Positions 45,401-54,729 are shown, counted from the first letter of the stretch. The stretch is 64,000 nucleotides of DNA from Mucilaginibacter dorajii (GCF_024808255.1 NZ_JANTYS010000005.1:310001-374000), one strand, 5' to 3'. The notes: a model not told the origin generated them from the letters alone. Numbers and translations: made by a program.

Positions 45401-47384
45401 TTACCGCAACCAGGCTATTTACTGCCCCGGCCGATGATAAAACTACGTTACCAGATATACTACCGGTTGCAGTTGCTGCCGATCGTACATATACTGTTTT
45501 ATTGCTTATTACTCCGGCAGATTGCGTAATTAAAACGCTGTTTGCATACCCGGCAGCAGGTGCAAGTGATATTTCAAAACCGGCGGGGGCCGCGGCAGTT
45601 ATATCCGCAGCCAATGCGCTGCCTGAAACTGAAAATTGCTGAATATTTGGGCTTGATGATGCCGAGCCCAAACAAGCCGTTATGTTACCGCTAATACTAC
45701 CTGTAGTAATAACCGACTTAACAGGCGTGACCGTTATGGTAAAAGAAACAGGATTACCATTGCAACCGTTACTTTTTGCAACAAACGCACCCAATGAATA
45801 TGGGTTATGCCCTACAATAGTTGTAGTTGCTACCGAATTTGTTGCCGTGTTAACCACCGTAACATCAGATGAATTTAAATTAACTGAATACAACTGGCTG
45901 CCATCATCGCTAACCGAGATACCATACGGATATTCGCCAACGTCTACAGATGCTATAATCGCGTTATTTGCAGCATTTATAACCTTTATTTTATTTTCAA
46001 CTGCACAACTCACATATATCCGGCTACCATCCGGGCTTACCGCAATACCGTAAGGAGTTTGCCCTACGGGGATACTGGCTATTGCTATTTTAGTTGCAAC
46101 ATCAATTACAGAAAATTTATTATCAAGTTCATTAGTAATATAAACCTTGCTACCGTCCGGGCTCGATACTATACCAAATGGCCCGGGGTTCACAGCAATA
46201 TCACTTATCGTTTCTGTGGCTATATTGATTACAGAAACGGTATTTGCTTCGTAATTTGTAACAAACAGCGTACCTCCATCCTTACTTATGGCGATATTAT
46301 AGGGTACAGCATTAAGCTGCATCGTTTTAATAACCTCAGTTGTTATGGTATTGATAAACGATACGCTGTTTGTACTCTTGTTAATAACATATAACCTACT
46401 GCCATCTTCACTGATAATTGCACCAAGCGGATTAGCGCCGACACCAATGGTGGCAATTACCGCGTTTGTTAAAGTGCTTATAACAGAAACATTATTTGAA
46501 ATACTATTTACCACATAAATCCGGTTGCCATCCTTACTGGCAGTTACCGTATATGGGTTGGCCCCTACCGGTATAGTAGTGATTACCTTATTAGTAGCTG
46601 TGTTAATTACAGATACATTATTTGTCCCATAATTGGCTATATAGGCCAGGCCAACGGATTGTGGCGTAACGGTTATATTAGCTTTTACGGGTGCACCGCT
46701 ATTATTTAAAGCAGTAAAAGAAGCGATGTCCCCGGTTCCGCTTGCCGGAAGACCTATGGAGGGCTTATCATTAGTCCAGGTAAAATATTTTGCAGTACCG
46801 GTAAAACTTACCGCGTTTGTAGCTTCGCCATTTATTTTGGTTTGATCAGCTACTTTGTTCACTGTTGACATTCCGTTTATAATACCGTTAACCAACAGGT
46901 TTTTATCGCTTACCCCGGTTGAGGATAATATCAAAGCCCCGGTTATATCGCCTGTAGCTGTAGCCGAGGACCGCACGTACACAGTTTTGTTGGTTACAAT
47001 TCCACCCAATTGTATTAACAAAACACTACCGGCATATCCGCTGGTTGGGTTTAATGACACTTCAAACCCTGTTGGCGCAGTAGCTTTAATATCCGCAGAT
47101 AAACCTGTTCCGGATACTGTTACTTGCTGAATATTGGGGCTTGCCGATGCCGTACCTGCACAAGCTGTGATGTTGCCTGTTACCGGCCCTGCTGTGGTTA
47201 TGCCTCCCGCCATTTTTTCCCCATACGAATTTAACAGCGCGCCGCCTAAAACCTTATCAATAGCATTGGTTGCCACAAATTTTGATGAGCGGGCAAGAAA
47301 CGTTTGACTTATGCCCTCTGATAAGAAAGATAAAAGTAACGTACTCAATATAAGTATATATCTACCCATGTGAAGCAGGTTCAT
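42498..47384 (-). CDS. Giant modular adhesin: duplicated Ig-like/propeller units, MBG domains, T9SS type B domain
   Basis: Surface protein of 1628 aa. A signal peptide is clearest from the second Met (47369, MGRYILILSTLLLSFLSEG). Residues of about 65-550 form a unit: Ig-like module (GNITACAGTASASPNIQQ), PKD-like block, then a YVTN propeller. About 560-1075 repeats the same order (GNITACLGSASSSPNIQQ). Two diverged Ig-like modules follow (PPNGFEVSTDNVNFSHTL; PPAGFEVSTDNITYNTTV), alternating with MBG-type domains (LTVTALTVNKAYGDYLIGG; ILTITALSYSRKYGEPNPA). The last 85 residues are a CHU_C sorting domain (NAFSPNGDGQNDTWNISNI). It lies 74 bp downstream of the PKD cargo gene. Adhesion is inferred from architecture. 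Confidence 0.92.
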   Translation of the reverse strand: MNLLHMGRYILILSTLLLSFLSEGISQTFLARSSKFVATNAIDKVLGGALLNSYGEKMAGGITTAGPVTGNITACAGTASASPNIQQVTVSGTGLSADIKATAPTGFEVSLNPTSGYAGSVLLIQLGGIVTNKTVYVRSSATATGDITGALILSSTGVSDKNLLVNGIINGMSTVNKVADQTKINGEATNAVSFTGTAKYFTWTNDKPSIGLPASGTGDIASFTALNNSGAPVKANITVTPQSVGLAYIANYGTNNVSVINTATNKVITTIPVGANPYTVTASKDGNRIYVVNSISNNVSVISTLTNAVIATIGVGANPLGAIISEDGSRLYVINKSTNSVSFINTITTEVIKTMQLNAVPYNIAISKDGGTLFVTNYEANTVSVINIATETISDIAVNPGPFGIVSSPDGSKVYITNELDNKFSVIDVATKIAIASIPVGQTPYGIAVSPDGSRIYVSCAVENKIKVINAANNAIIASVDVGEYPYGISVSDDGSQLYSVNLNSSDVTVVNTATNSVATTTIVGHNPYSLGAFVAKSNGCNGNPVSFTITVTPVKSVITTGSISGNITACLGSASSSPNIQQFSVSGSALAADITAAAPAGFEISLAPAAGYANSVLITQSAGVISNKTVYVRSAATATGSISGNVVLSSAGAVNSLVAVNGTINQLPTVTQVPDQIKINGDLTDAVTFTGSGPIYTWVNDNPQIGLAATGTGNIASLKTINNTGSDITANITVIPQSVGYAYVANVRSSISVINSTTNEVVETIPAGFGSEPDQIAISADGSRAYVTNIGSNTISVINTLTNKIINYIPVGEGPTGIVISPDGKKLFVGITGDNTIVAIDLSTNKVSNVLDVGAKCHRLAITPDGSTLYAIKYSDRVIAIDIPSFFVTDEIVAGAGPNNLVISPDGKQLYVVSGASSDVSVINTATNKVTATIKTGVLSTDIAMSPDGSRLYVTNINDGTVSVINTALDAAHAVIDVIPVGYAPNVISISADGSKLYVTLTQTNDIKIISTQTNKVIGSGPTIDDGPLSIKFTPGVGCTGTPITFKITVKPNAGVPAIITTGTLTALTSTYSKASSTSTSFNVSGTSLTAGILVTPPNGFEVSTDNVNFSHTLTVGSAGTVAATIIYVRLAPATNAGTYSGDILLTSAGAVDVTVPTILSTVNRAVLTVSALDLHKNFGTNIYGAANAFSFTAEGLQNSEVIGSVTIAYGAGALASDPPAVYPQSVTVTDATGGTFYPDNYIITYLPGSLTVDPPPPPIFTLNYTLQAVSTVYGTPSGFTSFLVSGSQMQGSILITPPAGFEVSTDNITYNTTVQFGTAGFIPQTPVYVRLKATANVQTYSGNVVISSPGATNATEFIPNSVVTPAPLTVTALTVNKAYGDYLIGGPNFTTFTSVGLQNGETIGSISVTYAAGAAASDNAGTYTNSIVPNQATGDTFKANNYNINYVNADVVVNKAILTITALSYSRKYGEPNPALELNYSGFKNGDGASVLSTQPLVSTTATLLSPVGIYPIKVGGAVATNYDFNYVNGTLNIEPLSVAIIVPNAFSPNGDGQNDTWNISNIQNYPGNTVDVYNRYGERLYSSIGYGTPWDGRYNGIDLPFGTYYYIINPKNGSSVISGYVTIIR

Positions 47385-47458
47385 TTGTATAGCGACAAGA
47401 AATCAAGCGGGGGCTAATCTTTTGCAATTGACTATAAATATAAGACATCTCTTATGAT

Positions 47459-50400
47459 TTATCTAAGGATAGTTACGCTGCCCGATACCGCTTTTCTTCC
47501 ATTTTTAGGAGTAATGATATAATAATAAGTGCCAGGCGAAAGCATGCTACCTTTATATCTGCCATCCCATGGGGTACCATAACCTATGGATGTAAACAGC
47601 TTTTGGCCGTAACGGTTAAATATTTCAACTGTGTTATCGGGATACTGGTTTAGATATTTGATTTCCCAGGCGTCATTTTGGCCATCGCCATTGGGCGAGA
47701 ACGCGTTAGGGATAACCAGGAACTTTAATACCTTAACTGCAACCGTGGCCGTAGCCTGGCAGCCCTCCTGCGATGTTACAGTAAGGTGGTATTCGGCATC
47801 TTCTGTTGGGGTTAATTTAGGTGCCAATACGTCATCATGATCAAGACCTGTTGATGGAGTCCATTTATAGTTGAGGTTATGCCCGCTGGCCGATGCATTT
47901 AAATTAACAGAAGCACCTTCCAAAACGGTTATAGCCCCATCTATAGTAACAGTGGGCGACGTGTAAACCGACACCTGCTGTTTTACCGTATCCGGGCAGT
48001 TGCCGTTACTCGAATAAATATAACTGATCTCGGTTGTACCCGTACCTGCCGCCGCCGGGCTAAACAAGCCATTGGCACTTATCCCATTCCCTGCATAAAC
48101 ACCTGTGCCGGTGATACCCTGGATATTAGAGGGCTTAAAGGTAAAAGGGGCATCTTCGGGGCAAAATGAGGGTGCAGGTGCAAATGTTATGACGTGGGCA
48201 GGCTTTACCACCAATGAAAAATCCTGCGTATTTTGGCAGGTACCACCCGAATACGCGATAAGATGCACGTTGTAAGTACGGTTTCCATCCGTAAATAACG
48301 GGTAGGTATAACGCAATTGCTGACCATAAACAGGGTGCTCATATACTTTTGTGGACTGGGCATCATTATTATCAAAAGTAACTTCAAGCTTGGTTACAAT
48401 CCCAAAATCAACTACCGACCTGTTTTCGAAAAATATTTCACGGTTACTGCATAAGGCCGAAGGATCAGAAACTACGACCCTGGCTCCCGGCGCTTCGCCA
48501 TTGATGGTTATTTTTTGCGTTTTTGAATATGTACAGCCATATTTTGAAGTAACTTTTAAAGTAACCAGGTAGTCCTTTGCCTGGCTAAAATGGTGTTTGG
48601 GGTTTTGTTCTGCAGATGTGTTGCTGATGGAACCGGCATCAGGGTCACCAAAATTCCATTCATAGGTAAAGCCGGCCTCCGTATCATCGGCAATGGTGCT
48701 CTTATTCACAAATTGAACAATATCTGCAACACAGGCATCAGGCCAAACAAAATCAACCACAGGCAAATCATTTATCGTTACTGCTTTTTCACTTACGGCA
48801 CTGGTGCAGCCATTTGAGTTAATTACAGTTAACTTCGTTTTATATGAACCGGGCGCGCTGTATTGATGGATCACGGCGGTGTTATCATTTTTTTCAACTA
48901 CAGTGCTGCCATCCCCAAAATCCCATAGCCACTTGGTGATAGTACCATCGGCACTGGTTGAATGGCTTATAAATGTGATATCCTGCATGGGGCAATTTGG
49001 CGCCGAAAGATCAAAATCGGCTATGGGAAGCTTATTAATGTAAACTGACATAGCATCTGACACATCGCCGCAGCCGTTTTCATTGGTAATGGTCAGTCGC
49101 ACGGTATAATTGCCGGGCTGTGTGTAAACGTGTTTGGGATTTTGTACAATATCTGTACTTCCATCGCCAAAATCCCATAACCATGTTTTAATTTCGCGGT
49201 CGCTTGTTTCAGACAAGTCCTTAAAAAAAGTGGTATCACCCAAACAGGCACCTGCAAAACCAAGTTTAGCCACCGGTATGGCCGATATATTATAATCAAG
49301 CGATATAATCTCATCCGAACCACATTCATTAGCTATAGGGTTAAATACGGTGGCTATTACTGCATGATCGCCGGCGGCAGTGTACGTTTCACTTTGGGCA
49401 AACTCATATAAATACAATGTTTTATCTCCCTTTACCGAAGTTGATTTCACCACGGGGTTGTTATCCTCAAAGGCGGCACCGTTTTCAAAATCCCATTTGA
49501 TATGGGTTGTTTTAAATGGCAGTGTAAGCTGAATTTTATAAGTAACACCGGTACAACCGTTAAGTTGTTGCAATCCGGTTTCAGGATCTTTTAGCGCGAT
49601 AAACTCATTTAGGTTTTTAAGACTGGCACCTGCCGCGTAACCATATGATTCGGCCTGGCCAAATCCATAAGCAATTGCATTGAACCCATCAGATGCTTTA
49701 ATGCGGTGTACCCCGGCTTCTACATCAATTTGGGCATAGGAGTAATCTTCGTTGCCGATAACCTTTGTAAACTGTGTATACGGTTTGCCATCTAACTGAA
49801 AAGTAGGAACAGTGGCGGTTTTTATAACAACATTTATAAAATTATTAAGGATCCTGTAGTTACTGGTTGAATTTAAGGTAACATGATCAAGTGTTTGCTC
49901 AAGCGGGTTAAGGTAAATCATTTCGGGGTCGCCAATATCATACGATGAATCGTTACAATTCATGGTTTTAAACTGGGTAACCGCATATTGCACAACTTGT
50001 ATGGGCTTATCGGCAGTTATAATATTTGTTGCCGATGAGCTAAACTCATTATACAGGCCGTTAACAAAACTACTGGCTGTAAGAATAACTCCATTCAATT
50101 TTACTACTGTATTTGGATCACTCAGCACAATTCTGAATATATCATAATTACGACTTTTTAAAGGTGCGGTAATGTAATTTTTACCCCAGGTGGCGGTTGG
50201 ATATACCTGCTGAAAAAGATTATCGGAGGTGTTACTTGGCGAGTTGCAGCCAATCATGATCTTTGAACTCCCCGAAAACAGGGCAACTTTTTTACAGGAG
50301 CCGGCCTGCGTGCTGATGGTACGGACGCGTGTACCCGTTAAATCGGCATTGGCAAGGGCCTGGTAAACCTGGCCTTTATTTAAAACAACAGTAAAGGGTT

Positions 50401-50980
50401 TACCCGGGGGCTCGCCATTTAACAGGTAGGTAGTTGGGGTTATCTCAACAGTGGTGTTATCTTCGGTACCAATAACAGCGAAAGTTGAATAGGAAGGCTT
50501 TTTTTCGCTGGTTTGCGAATTGGATAATTGTGTATAGTTGATGGAAATATAATCCTTACCCATTACCGTAACTGGTAATAATAAGGTAGCGCCCGATACA
50601 CTTTGCGCAAAAATGTGGGCATAAACGGCCACCGGCTTTTGTGATATAACATGAATACCTTTGTTTGATACCCCTTGTTGGTCAACAAAGGCACTTGCCG
50701 GGATGGCAACAGAAAGTATTTCGTGGGCAACTACATTATAATTTTGCGAAAAGGTACCATCGGCAACGGCAACGGTTACCGTTGTATTTACATCGGCGGT
50801 AATGTACAAGTCCATCTGGCTGGCGCTTATTTTAGGATCAGTTGATTTTGGCGGGTCAATATGATCCATATAAACCGTCCAAAACTCTGTTCCCTGGTTT
50901 GAAAAGCCACCCTGCGCACGCGCATTGAACATAAAGCACAGTAAAATAATGACCGAAGTTATCGCCCGTAAAAATTTCAC
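47459..50980 (-). CDS. Secreted IgGFc-binding-like/PKD protein with T9SS type B sorting domain
   Basis: Surface protein of 1173 aa and the first gene of the T9SS cassette. The signal peptide MKFLRAITSVIILLCFMFNA is followed by RAQ. Residues 28-450 resemble the IgGFc-binding N-terminal domain (GTEFWTVYMDHIDPPKS; VYAHIFAQSVSGATLLLPV; ANADLTGTRVRTIS). At least three PKD domains follow, with the typical WDFGDGS motif twice (TWLWDFGDGSTDIVQNPKHV; KWLWDFGDGSTVVEKN) and the YEWNFGDPDAGS variant. A further Ig-like region (about 950-1080) precedes the C-terminal type B domain (NAFSPNGDGQNDAWEIKYLN). The role is probably adhesion or matrix binding; the ligand is not known. Confidence 0.92.
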   Translation of the reverse strand: MKFLRAITSVIILLCFMFNARAQGGFSNQGTEFWTVYMDHIDPPKSTDPKISASQMDLYITADVNTTVTVAVADGTFSQNYNVVAHEILSVAIPASAFVDQQGVSNKGIHVISQKPVAVYAHIFAQSVSGATLLLPVTVMGKDYISINYTQLSNSQTSEKKPSYSTFAVIGTEDNTTVEITPTTYLLNGEPPGKPFTVVLNKGQVYQALANADLTGTRVRTISTQAGSCKKVALFSGSSKIMIGCNSPSNTSDNLFQQVYPTATWGKNYITAPLKSRNYDIFRIVLSDPNTVVKLNGVILTASSFVNGLYNEFSSSATNIITADKPIQVVQYAVTQFKTMNCNDSSYDIGDPEMIYLNPLEQTLDHVTLNSTSNYRILNNFINVVIKTATVPTFQLDGKPYTQFTKVIGNEDYSYAQIDVEAGVHRIKASDGFNAIAYGFGQAESYGYAAGASLKNLNEFIALKDPETGLQQLNGCTGVTYKIQLTLPFKTTHIKWDFENGAAFEDNNPVVKSTSVKGDKTLYLYEFAQSETYTAAGDHAVIATVFNPIANECGSDEIISLDYNISAIPVAKLGFAGACLGDTTFFKDLSETSDREIKTWLWDFGDGSTDIVQNPKHVYTQPGNYTVRLTITNENGCGDVSDAMSVYINKLPIADFDLSAPNCPMQDITFISHSTSADGTITKWLWDFGDGSTVVEKNDNTAVIHQYSAPGSYKTKLTVINSNGCTSAVSEKAVTINDLPVVDFVWPDACVADIVQFVNKSTIADDTEAGFTYEWNFGDPDAGSISNTSAEQNPKHHFSQAKDYLVTLKVTSKYGCTYSKTQKITINGEAPGARVVVSDPSALCSNREIFFENRSVVDFGIVTKLEVTFDNNDAQSTKVYEHPVYGQQLRYTYPLFTDGNRTYNVHLIAYSGGTCQNTQDFSLVVKPAHVITFAPAPSFCPEDAPFTFKPSNIQGITGTGVYAGNGISANGLFSPAAAGTGTTEISYIYSSNGNCPDTVKQQVSVYTSPTVTIDGAITVLEGASVNLNASASGHNLNYKWTPSTGLDHDDVLAPKLTPTEDAEYHLTVTSQEGCQATATVAVKVLKFLVIPNAFSPNGDGQNDAWEIKYLNQYPDNTVEIFNRYGQKLFTSIGYGTPWDGRYKGSMLSPGTYYYIITPKNGRKAVSGSVTILR

Positions 50981-51002
50981 CCAGCTATAATTGTTTAAAT
51001 AC

Positions 51003-51109
51003 AGATTTGAGACGTGAGATATGAGATTTGAGATTCATTTCGAATTTTAGTTTACCTCTTGTTTAACCTAACCACAACTCACAACTCACAACTTACAACT
51101 CACAACTCA
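51003..51109. repeat. Intergenic word arrays upstream of the T9SS cassette
   Basis: GAGATATGAGATTTGAGATT words (51003-51033) and five ACAACTC-type units (51072-51109) lie between the first cargo gene and the response-regulator stop codon. The second array matches the one at 39862-39893. Confidence 0.65.
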
Positions 51110-51556
51110 GCTCCCCGTTCTCGTTAGCGCTTCTAATTCAATATTGGCCAATTGCAGCTTATAAGTGAGCTCCTTGTTTACTTTTCGCAGCTCGTAAATT
51201 TCGATGGCGTTTTGAATATATATTTTCAATTCATCATTTTGCCATGGCTTTACCAGGTATTTATACACTTGCCCGCGATTGATGGCATCCATAACTGCGT
51301 TAACATCAGAAAAGCCTGTTAAAAGGATCCGGATAGTATCAGGATATGCAGCTAAAATTGATTCTAAAAATTCAATACCCGTAGTAACCGGCATGCGTTG
51401 ATCCGTTATAATTACACCAATGTCATGCTCCTGCAATACCTGCCGGCCCTCGGCGGCCGATTGGGCTGTATAAATATTAAAGCTTCGCCTAAAAGCCGCC
51501 TTAAAACTATTTAAATTATTTATCTCATCATCAACATATAATACTCCAACAGGCAT
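51107..51556 (-). CDS. Single-domain response regulator with C-terminal helix
   Basis: A 149-aa receiver protein. The acidic pocket is in VLYVDDEIN, the phosphorylated residue is Asp52 in IITDQRMP, and the conserved Lys103 lies in KYLVKPW. The LLTGFSDVNAVMDAIN segment is like that of RpfG or hybrid systems. The last 30 residues are a coiled-coil-like helix (ELRKVNKELTYKLQLANIEL) with no DNA-binding domain, so output must be by protein contact. It is divergent from a histidine kinase (118-bp gap) and lies upstream of the T9SS cassette in the same direction. A role in that system is inferred from position only. Confidence 0.92.
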   Translation of the reverse strand: MPVGVLYVDDEINNLNSFKAAFRRSFNIYTAQSAAEGRQVLQEHDIGVIITDQRMPVTTGIEFLESILAAYPDTIRILLTGFSDVNAVMDAINRGQVYKYLVKPWQNDELKIYIQNAIEIYELRKVNKELTYKLQLANIELEALTRTGS

Positions 51557-51674
51557 AATAAAACATTTAGTAAGATGGCTATCTATAATTAGTTTGAAGT
51601 AAATTTATTGAAAGTTTTATTTTTAGCACATTTTTTTATAATTATTGTAAGATGCAAAATGGCGTAGCGTAAAT

Positions 51675-53816
51675 ATGAAGATATTATTGATGGCAACGTA
51701 TTTACTATTCCTAAATGTAATGGCTTTTGCTTACAAAGCCGATACTCTTGTTATAGGTAACAATCAATCGACCCGTTTAACCAATACCTATTTTTATGAG
51801 TTAGATGACCCTAAAGAATTATTAACCATAAATGAGGTTGTTAAAAGCAACAGCTTCCACGCTTGCAAAAACCCTTTGCCCTTTTTGGGATTTACAAAAC
51901 CGGCCACATGGCTCAGGTTTAACCTCAGGAATAATGCCAATGAGCCTTATCTTTTTATTAGTACCGGCCCAAGTATTATTGATACGTTTGATCTTTACTA
52001 TGTTGATAAGCAGGATTTAAAAATACATCATTTATCAATTAATGCCCAGCATGACAAACTTGGATTTCAAAACTTTACCTACATTAAATGTCCGATTGAG
52101 CAAGGTGTATCAAAAACTATTTACTTACATATAAAAAGCAAATCACCTACTATAATTCCGATATCAATTTATGACGAATCGGCCTTCTTTAAAACCAGGA
52201 GCACAGTAAATATCATATCTGGCGCTTTTACAGGAATACTGGTAATTAGTATATTATACAACCTGTTTTTATTTTTTATAATTCGTGATCGCAGTTATCT
52301 TTATTATGCGTTTTACATTATATGCCTGGGGCTTACCCAAGCATTGTTACGGGGATATGGTAATTCGCTTATTAACAATAGGGTGCTGCTGAATGATTAT
52401 GTTATACCTATAACGAGGGTGTGTTTTGGTTCAACAATCTTAATATTCGCCAATGAATTTTTACAACTAAAAACCAATTTAAAAAAATGGTACAAGTACT
52501 ATATGCTCCTGTATACAGTATATTTTGTAGTGCTGGTATTTATATTTATTGGCTACACGGCGTTTGCGTATACTTTAATTACCATAAATCTTACAACTAT
52601 TGTATTGGCTTTGCTGGTTATTGGCCTATACCTTTACAAAAACGGCTTTAAGCCCGCAAAACTATTTATGCTGGCCTGGGGACTTTTTTTAATAGCGACG
52701 TTGTTATCTGTATCCCGCAATAATAACCTTATCCCTTACAATTGGCTTACAGTTAATGTAACACCTCTTAGTTTGGTTATCGGCATTGTGTTATTTTCGG
52801 CGGCGTTGGCCGATAAAATTAACTTTTATCGTAATGAAACCATCGGCTTGCAAAACTTTGCTATTTCGGTGGCGCGGGAAAATGAACGTCTTACCACCGA
52901 GCAAAATATCCTGCTCGAAAACAAGGTTAAAGAACGTACCATCGAACTTATTAATGCCAATAAAGATCTTTCGCGCATTATTGATAACCTGAAAAGCACG
53001 CAGCACCAATTGGTTGACACCGAAAAAATGGCATCCCTGGGCAGATTAACGGCCGGCGTAGCTCATGAAATTAATAACCCCATCAACTTTGTAAGTTCCA
53101 ATATTATGCCTCTGAGACTTGATTTTGATGAGCTTTTTACACTGGTAGATAAATACGAAAGTGTAGTAAACCAACCCAACGATGCGCGACTTGTACAGGA
53201 AGCAAGTGATTATCGTCAAAATGTTGACCCCGTTTTTATTAAGGCCGAGATAAATACCCTGCTTAACGGCATTGAAGAAGGTGCCAGGCGCACTACCGAA
53301 ATTGTAAAAAGCCTTTTCACCTTTAGCAGTACCGACGAACTGGTACTAAAAAAGCTGGATATAAACAAGGCTATATTAGCCAACCTGCTCATATTAAGGA
53401 GCACTATTCCCTGGTACATACAGATAAAAACAATGCTAAATGACATCGAACCATTAAATTGCTATGCAGGCAAAATAAACCAAATGTTTATAAACCTGAT
53501 AGCCAACGCCATACATGCCATAAAAGCGAAAGAAAAACAAGAAGATGAAACTATAACCATTATCACCCAGGACCTAAAAGGCTACATTTCCATTGAAATT
53601 ACCGACACAGGAACGGGTATGGCCGACGAGGTGAAAGAACGCATCTTTGAACCCTTTTTTACTACAAAAAATGTTGGCGAAGGCACTGGCCTGGGCTTAA
53701 GTATTGTATTTGGTATCATTGAAAAACATCACGGCAGCATTAACGTGATATCATCGCCCGGCAGTGGCACAACATTCATTATTCTATTACCTAAAGCTAA
53801 ACCACAAACCAACTAA
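51675..53816 (+). CDS. 7TMR-DISM sensor histidine kinase
   Basis: Inner-membrane sensor of 713 aa. A signal sequence precedes a periplasmic 7TMR-DISMED2-like sugar/ligand-binding domain (GFTKPATWLRFNLRNNANEP; about 25-175). Seven TM helices (about 180-400) and a coiled coil (ENKVKERTIELINANKDLSR) follow. The HisKA H-box is MASLGRLTAGVAHEINNPIN with phospho-acceptor His near residue 464. The HATPase_c domain has LIANAIHAIKAKE (N box), ITDTGTGMADEVKERIFEPF (G1) and GEGTGLGLSIV (G2). It is divergent from a receiver-only response regulator, the likely partner. The convergent NUDIX gene overlaps its end by 4 bp. Confidence 0.94.
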   Translation: MKILLMATYLLFLNVMAFAYKADTLVIGNNQSTRLTNTYFYELDDPKELLTINEVVKSNSFHACKNPLPFLGFTKPATWLRFNLRNNANEPYLFISTGPSIIDTFDLYYVDKQDLKIHHLSINAQHDKLGFQNFTYIKCPIEQGVSKTIYLHIKSKSPTIIPISIYDESAFFKTRSTVNIISGAFTGILVISILYNLFLFFIIRDRSYLYYAFYIICLGLTQALLRGYGNSLINNRVLLNDYVIPITRVCFGSTILIFANEFLQLKTNLKKWYKYYMLLYTVYFVVLVFIFIGYTAFAYTLITINLTTIVLALLVIGLYLYKNGFKPAKLFMLAWGLFLIATLLSVSRNNNLIPYNWLTVNVTPLSLVIGIVLFSAALADKINFYRNETIGLQNFAISVARENERLTTEQNILLENKVKERTIELINANKDLSRIIDNLKSTQHQLVDTEKMASLGRLTAGVAHEINNPINFVSSNIMPLRLDFDELFTLVDKYESVVNQPNDARLVQEASDYRQNVDPVFIKAEINTLLNGIEEGARRTTEIVKSLFTFSSTDELVLKKLDINKAILANLLILRSTIPWYIQIKTMLNDIEPLNCYAGKINQMFINLIANAIHAIKAKEKQEDETITIITQDLKGYISIEITDTGTGMADEVKERIFEPFFTTKNVGEGTGLGLSIVFGIIEKHHGSINVISSPGSGTTFIILLPKAKPQTN

Positions 53817-54517
53817 AAATACTTTTCAGGGTTGGGTACCAGGTTCAGAAACGATTCAAAATTCTCGGCATAGTGCGATTGATCAAGTTTGTAGTAAAAG
53901 GCTCCTTTTTTAGAGGATAGCTTATCTTTTTCTGGTTGTTTAACCAATAAACCCGTTGATAATAGTTTGCGGCTAAAGTTCCTGTCATCAAACTTGGTTT
54001 GATAAACGCCCTCATACAAGGCCTGCAATTGCGGGATGGTAAATTTCTCGGGCAATAGCTGAAACAATAGCGGATGCAGCGCGGCTTTATAACGTAACTG
54101 ACGCAGGGCCAGGCGAACCATTTCGGCATGATCAAAGATCAGGTCTGGCATTTCATCAAGCAAAAACCATTCGGGATGATATTCTTCACTTAATTGTTTT
54201 TCGTATTGATGGATATCTATAAGTGCGAAGTAAGCGATAGATAAAGCCCGTTCAACCGGGTCGCGACCTGGTGCGCCAAATACCCTGAACTGCTCCATGT
54301 ATACATTTTTTAGCCCGGTACGCAATTCCAACACACGGTTGGCCGCATCATCCGGTGATTCCGAAGGTTGTATAAAGCCCCCCATCAGGCTCCACTTATG
54401 TTTCTCTGGTTCAAGCCCGCGCTGTACCAGCAGCAGTTTAATATTCCAGCCGTCAAATCCAAAAATGATACAATCGGTGGCCACTAAGATGCGTTTCTGG
54501 CCGCTATACTTCTGCAT
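53813..54517 (-). CDS. NrtR-like NUDIX-fold transcription regulator
   Basis: A 234-aa protein with a NUDIX domain (about 1-140) and a winged-helix C-terminus (FTIPQLQALYEGVYQTKFDD, then FSRKLLSTGLL). The Nudix box is broken: GGFIQPSESPDDAANRVLEL keeps the first Gly and Glu but loses the REUxEE glutamates, so hydrolysis is unlikely. This fits regulators that use the fold to sense a nucleotide or sugar ligand, like NrtR and the Bacteroides arabinose regulator. The downstream-oriented neighbour upstream on the same strand is a GH78 rhamnosidase, suggesting a sugar-utilisation target; this link is inferred from position. Confidence 0.88.
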   Translation of the reverse strand: MQKYSGQKRILVATDCIIFGFDGWNIKLLLVQRGLEPEKHKWSLMGGFIQPSESPDDAANRVLELRTGLKNVYMEQFRVFGAPGRDPVERALSIAYFALIDIHQYEKQLSEEYHPEWFLLDEMPDLIFDHAEMVRLALRQLRYKAALHPLLFQLLPEKFTIPQLQALYEGVYQTKFDDRNFSRKLLSTGLLVKQPEKDKLSSKKGAFYYKLDQSHYAENFESFLNLVPNPEKYF

Positions 54518-54615
54518 AATTTAGTTTAGAGTTTATTTACAAGTGTAAAAATAATTATGCAATTATTTAGTGTGCAACTGACAACTATTTTGGGGAAGAG
54601 GATAAATGGCGAGAT

Positions 54616-54657
54616 GCCAAAGCCCCGAAAACTTACAAAGTTTTGAAACGGAGTGGC
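54616..54657. repeat. Hairpin in the GH78-NUDIX gap
   Basis: AAAACTT-ACA-AAGTTTT (54628-54644) is nested within short CCG/CGG and GCC/GGC pairs. It may be a weak terminator for the GH78 gene or a small dispersed palindrome. There is no T tract on the minus strand. Confidence 0.35.
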
Positions 54658-54729
54658 CTTCAACAATTCATTTGAAAAAACAATTAACTTAAGTTAAACC
54701 TTGTAATTGTGGCATCTACATCCGCCATC

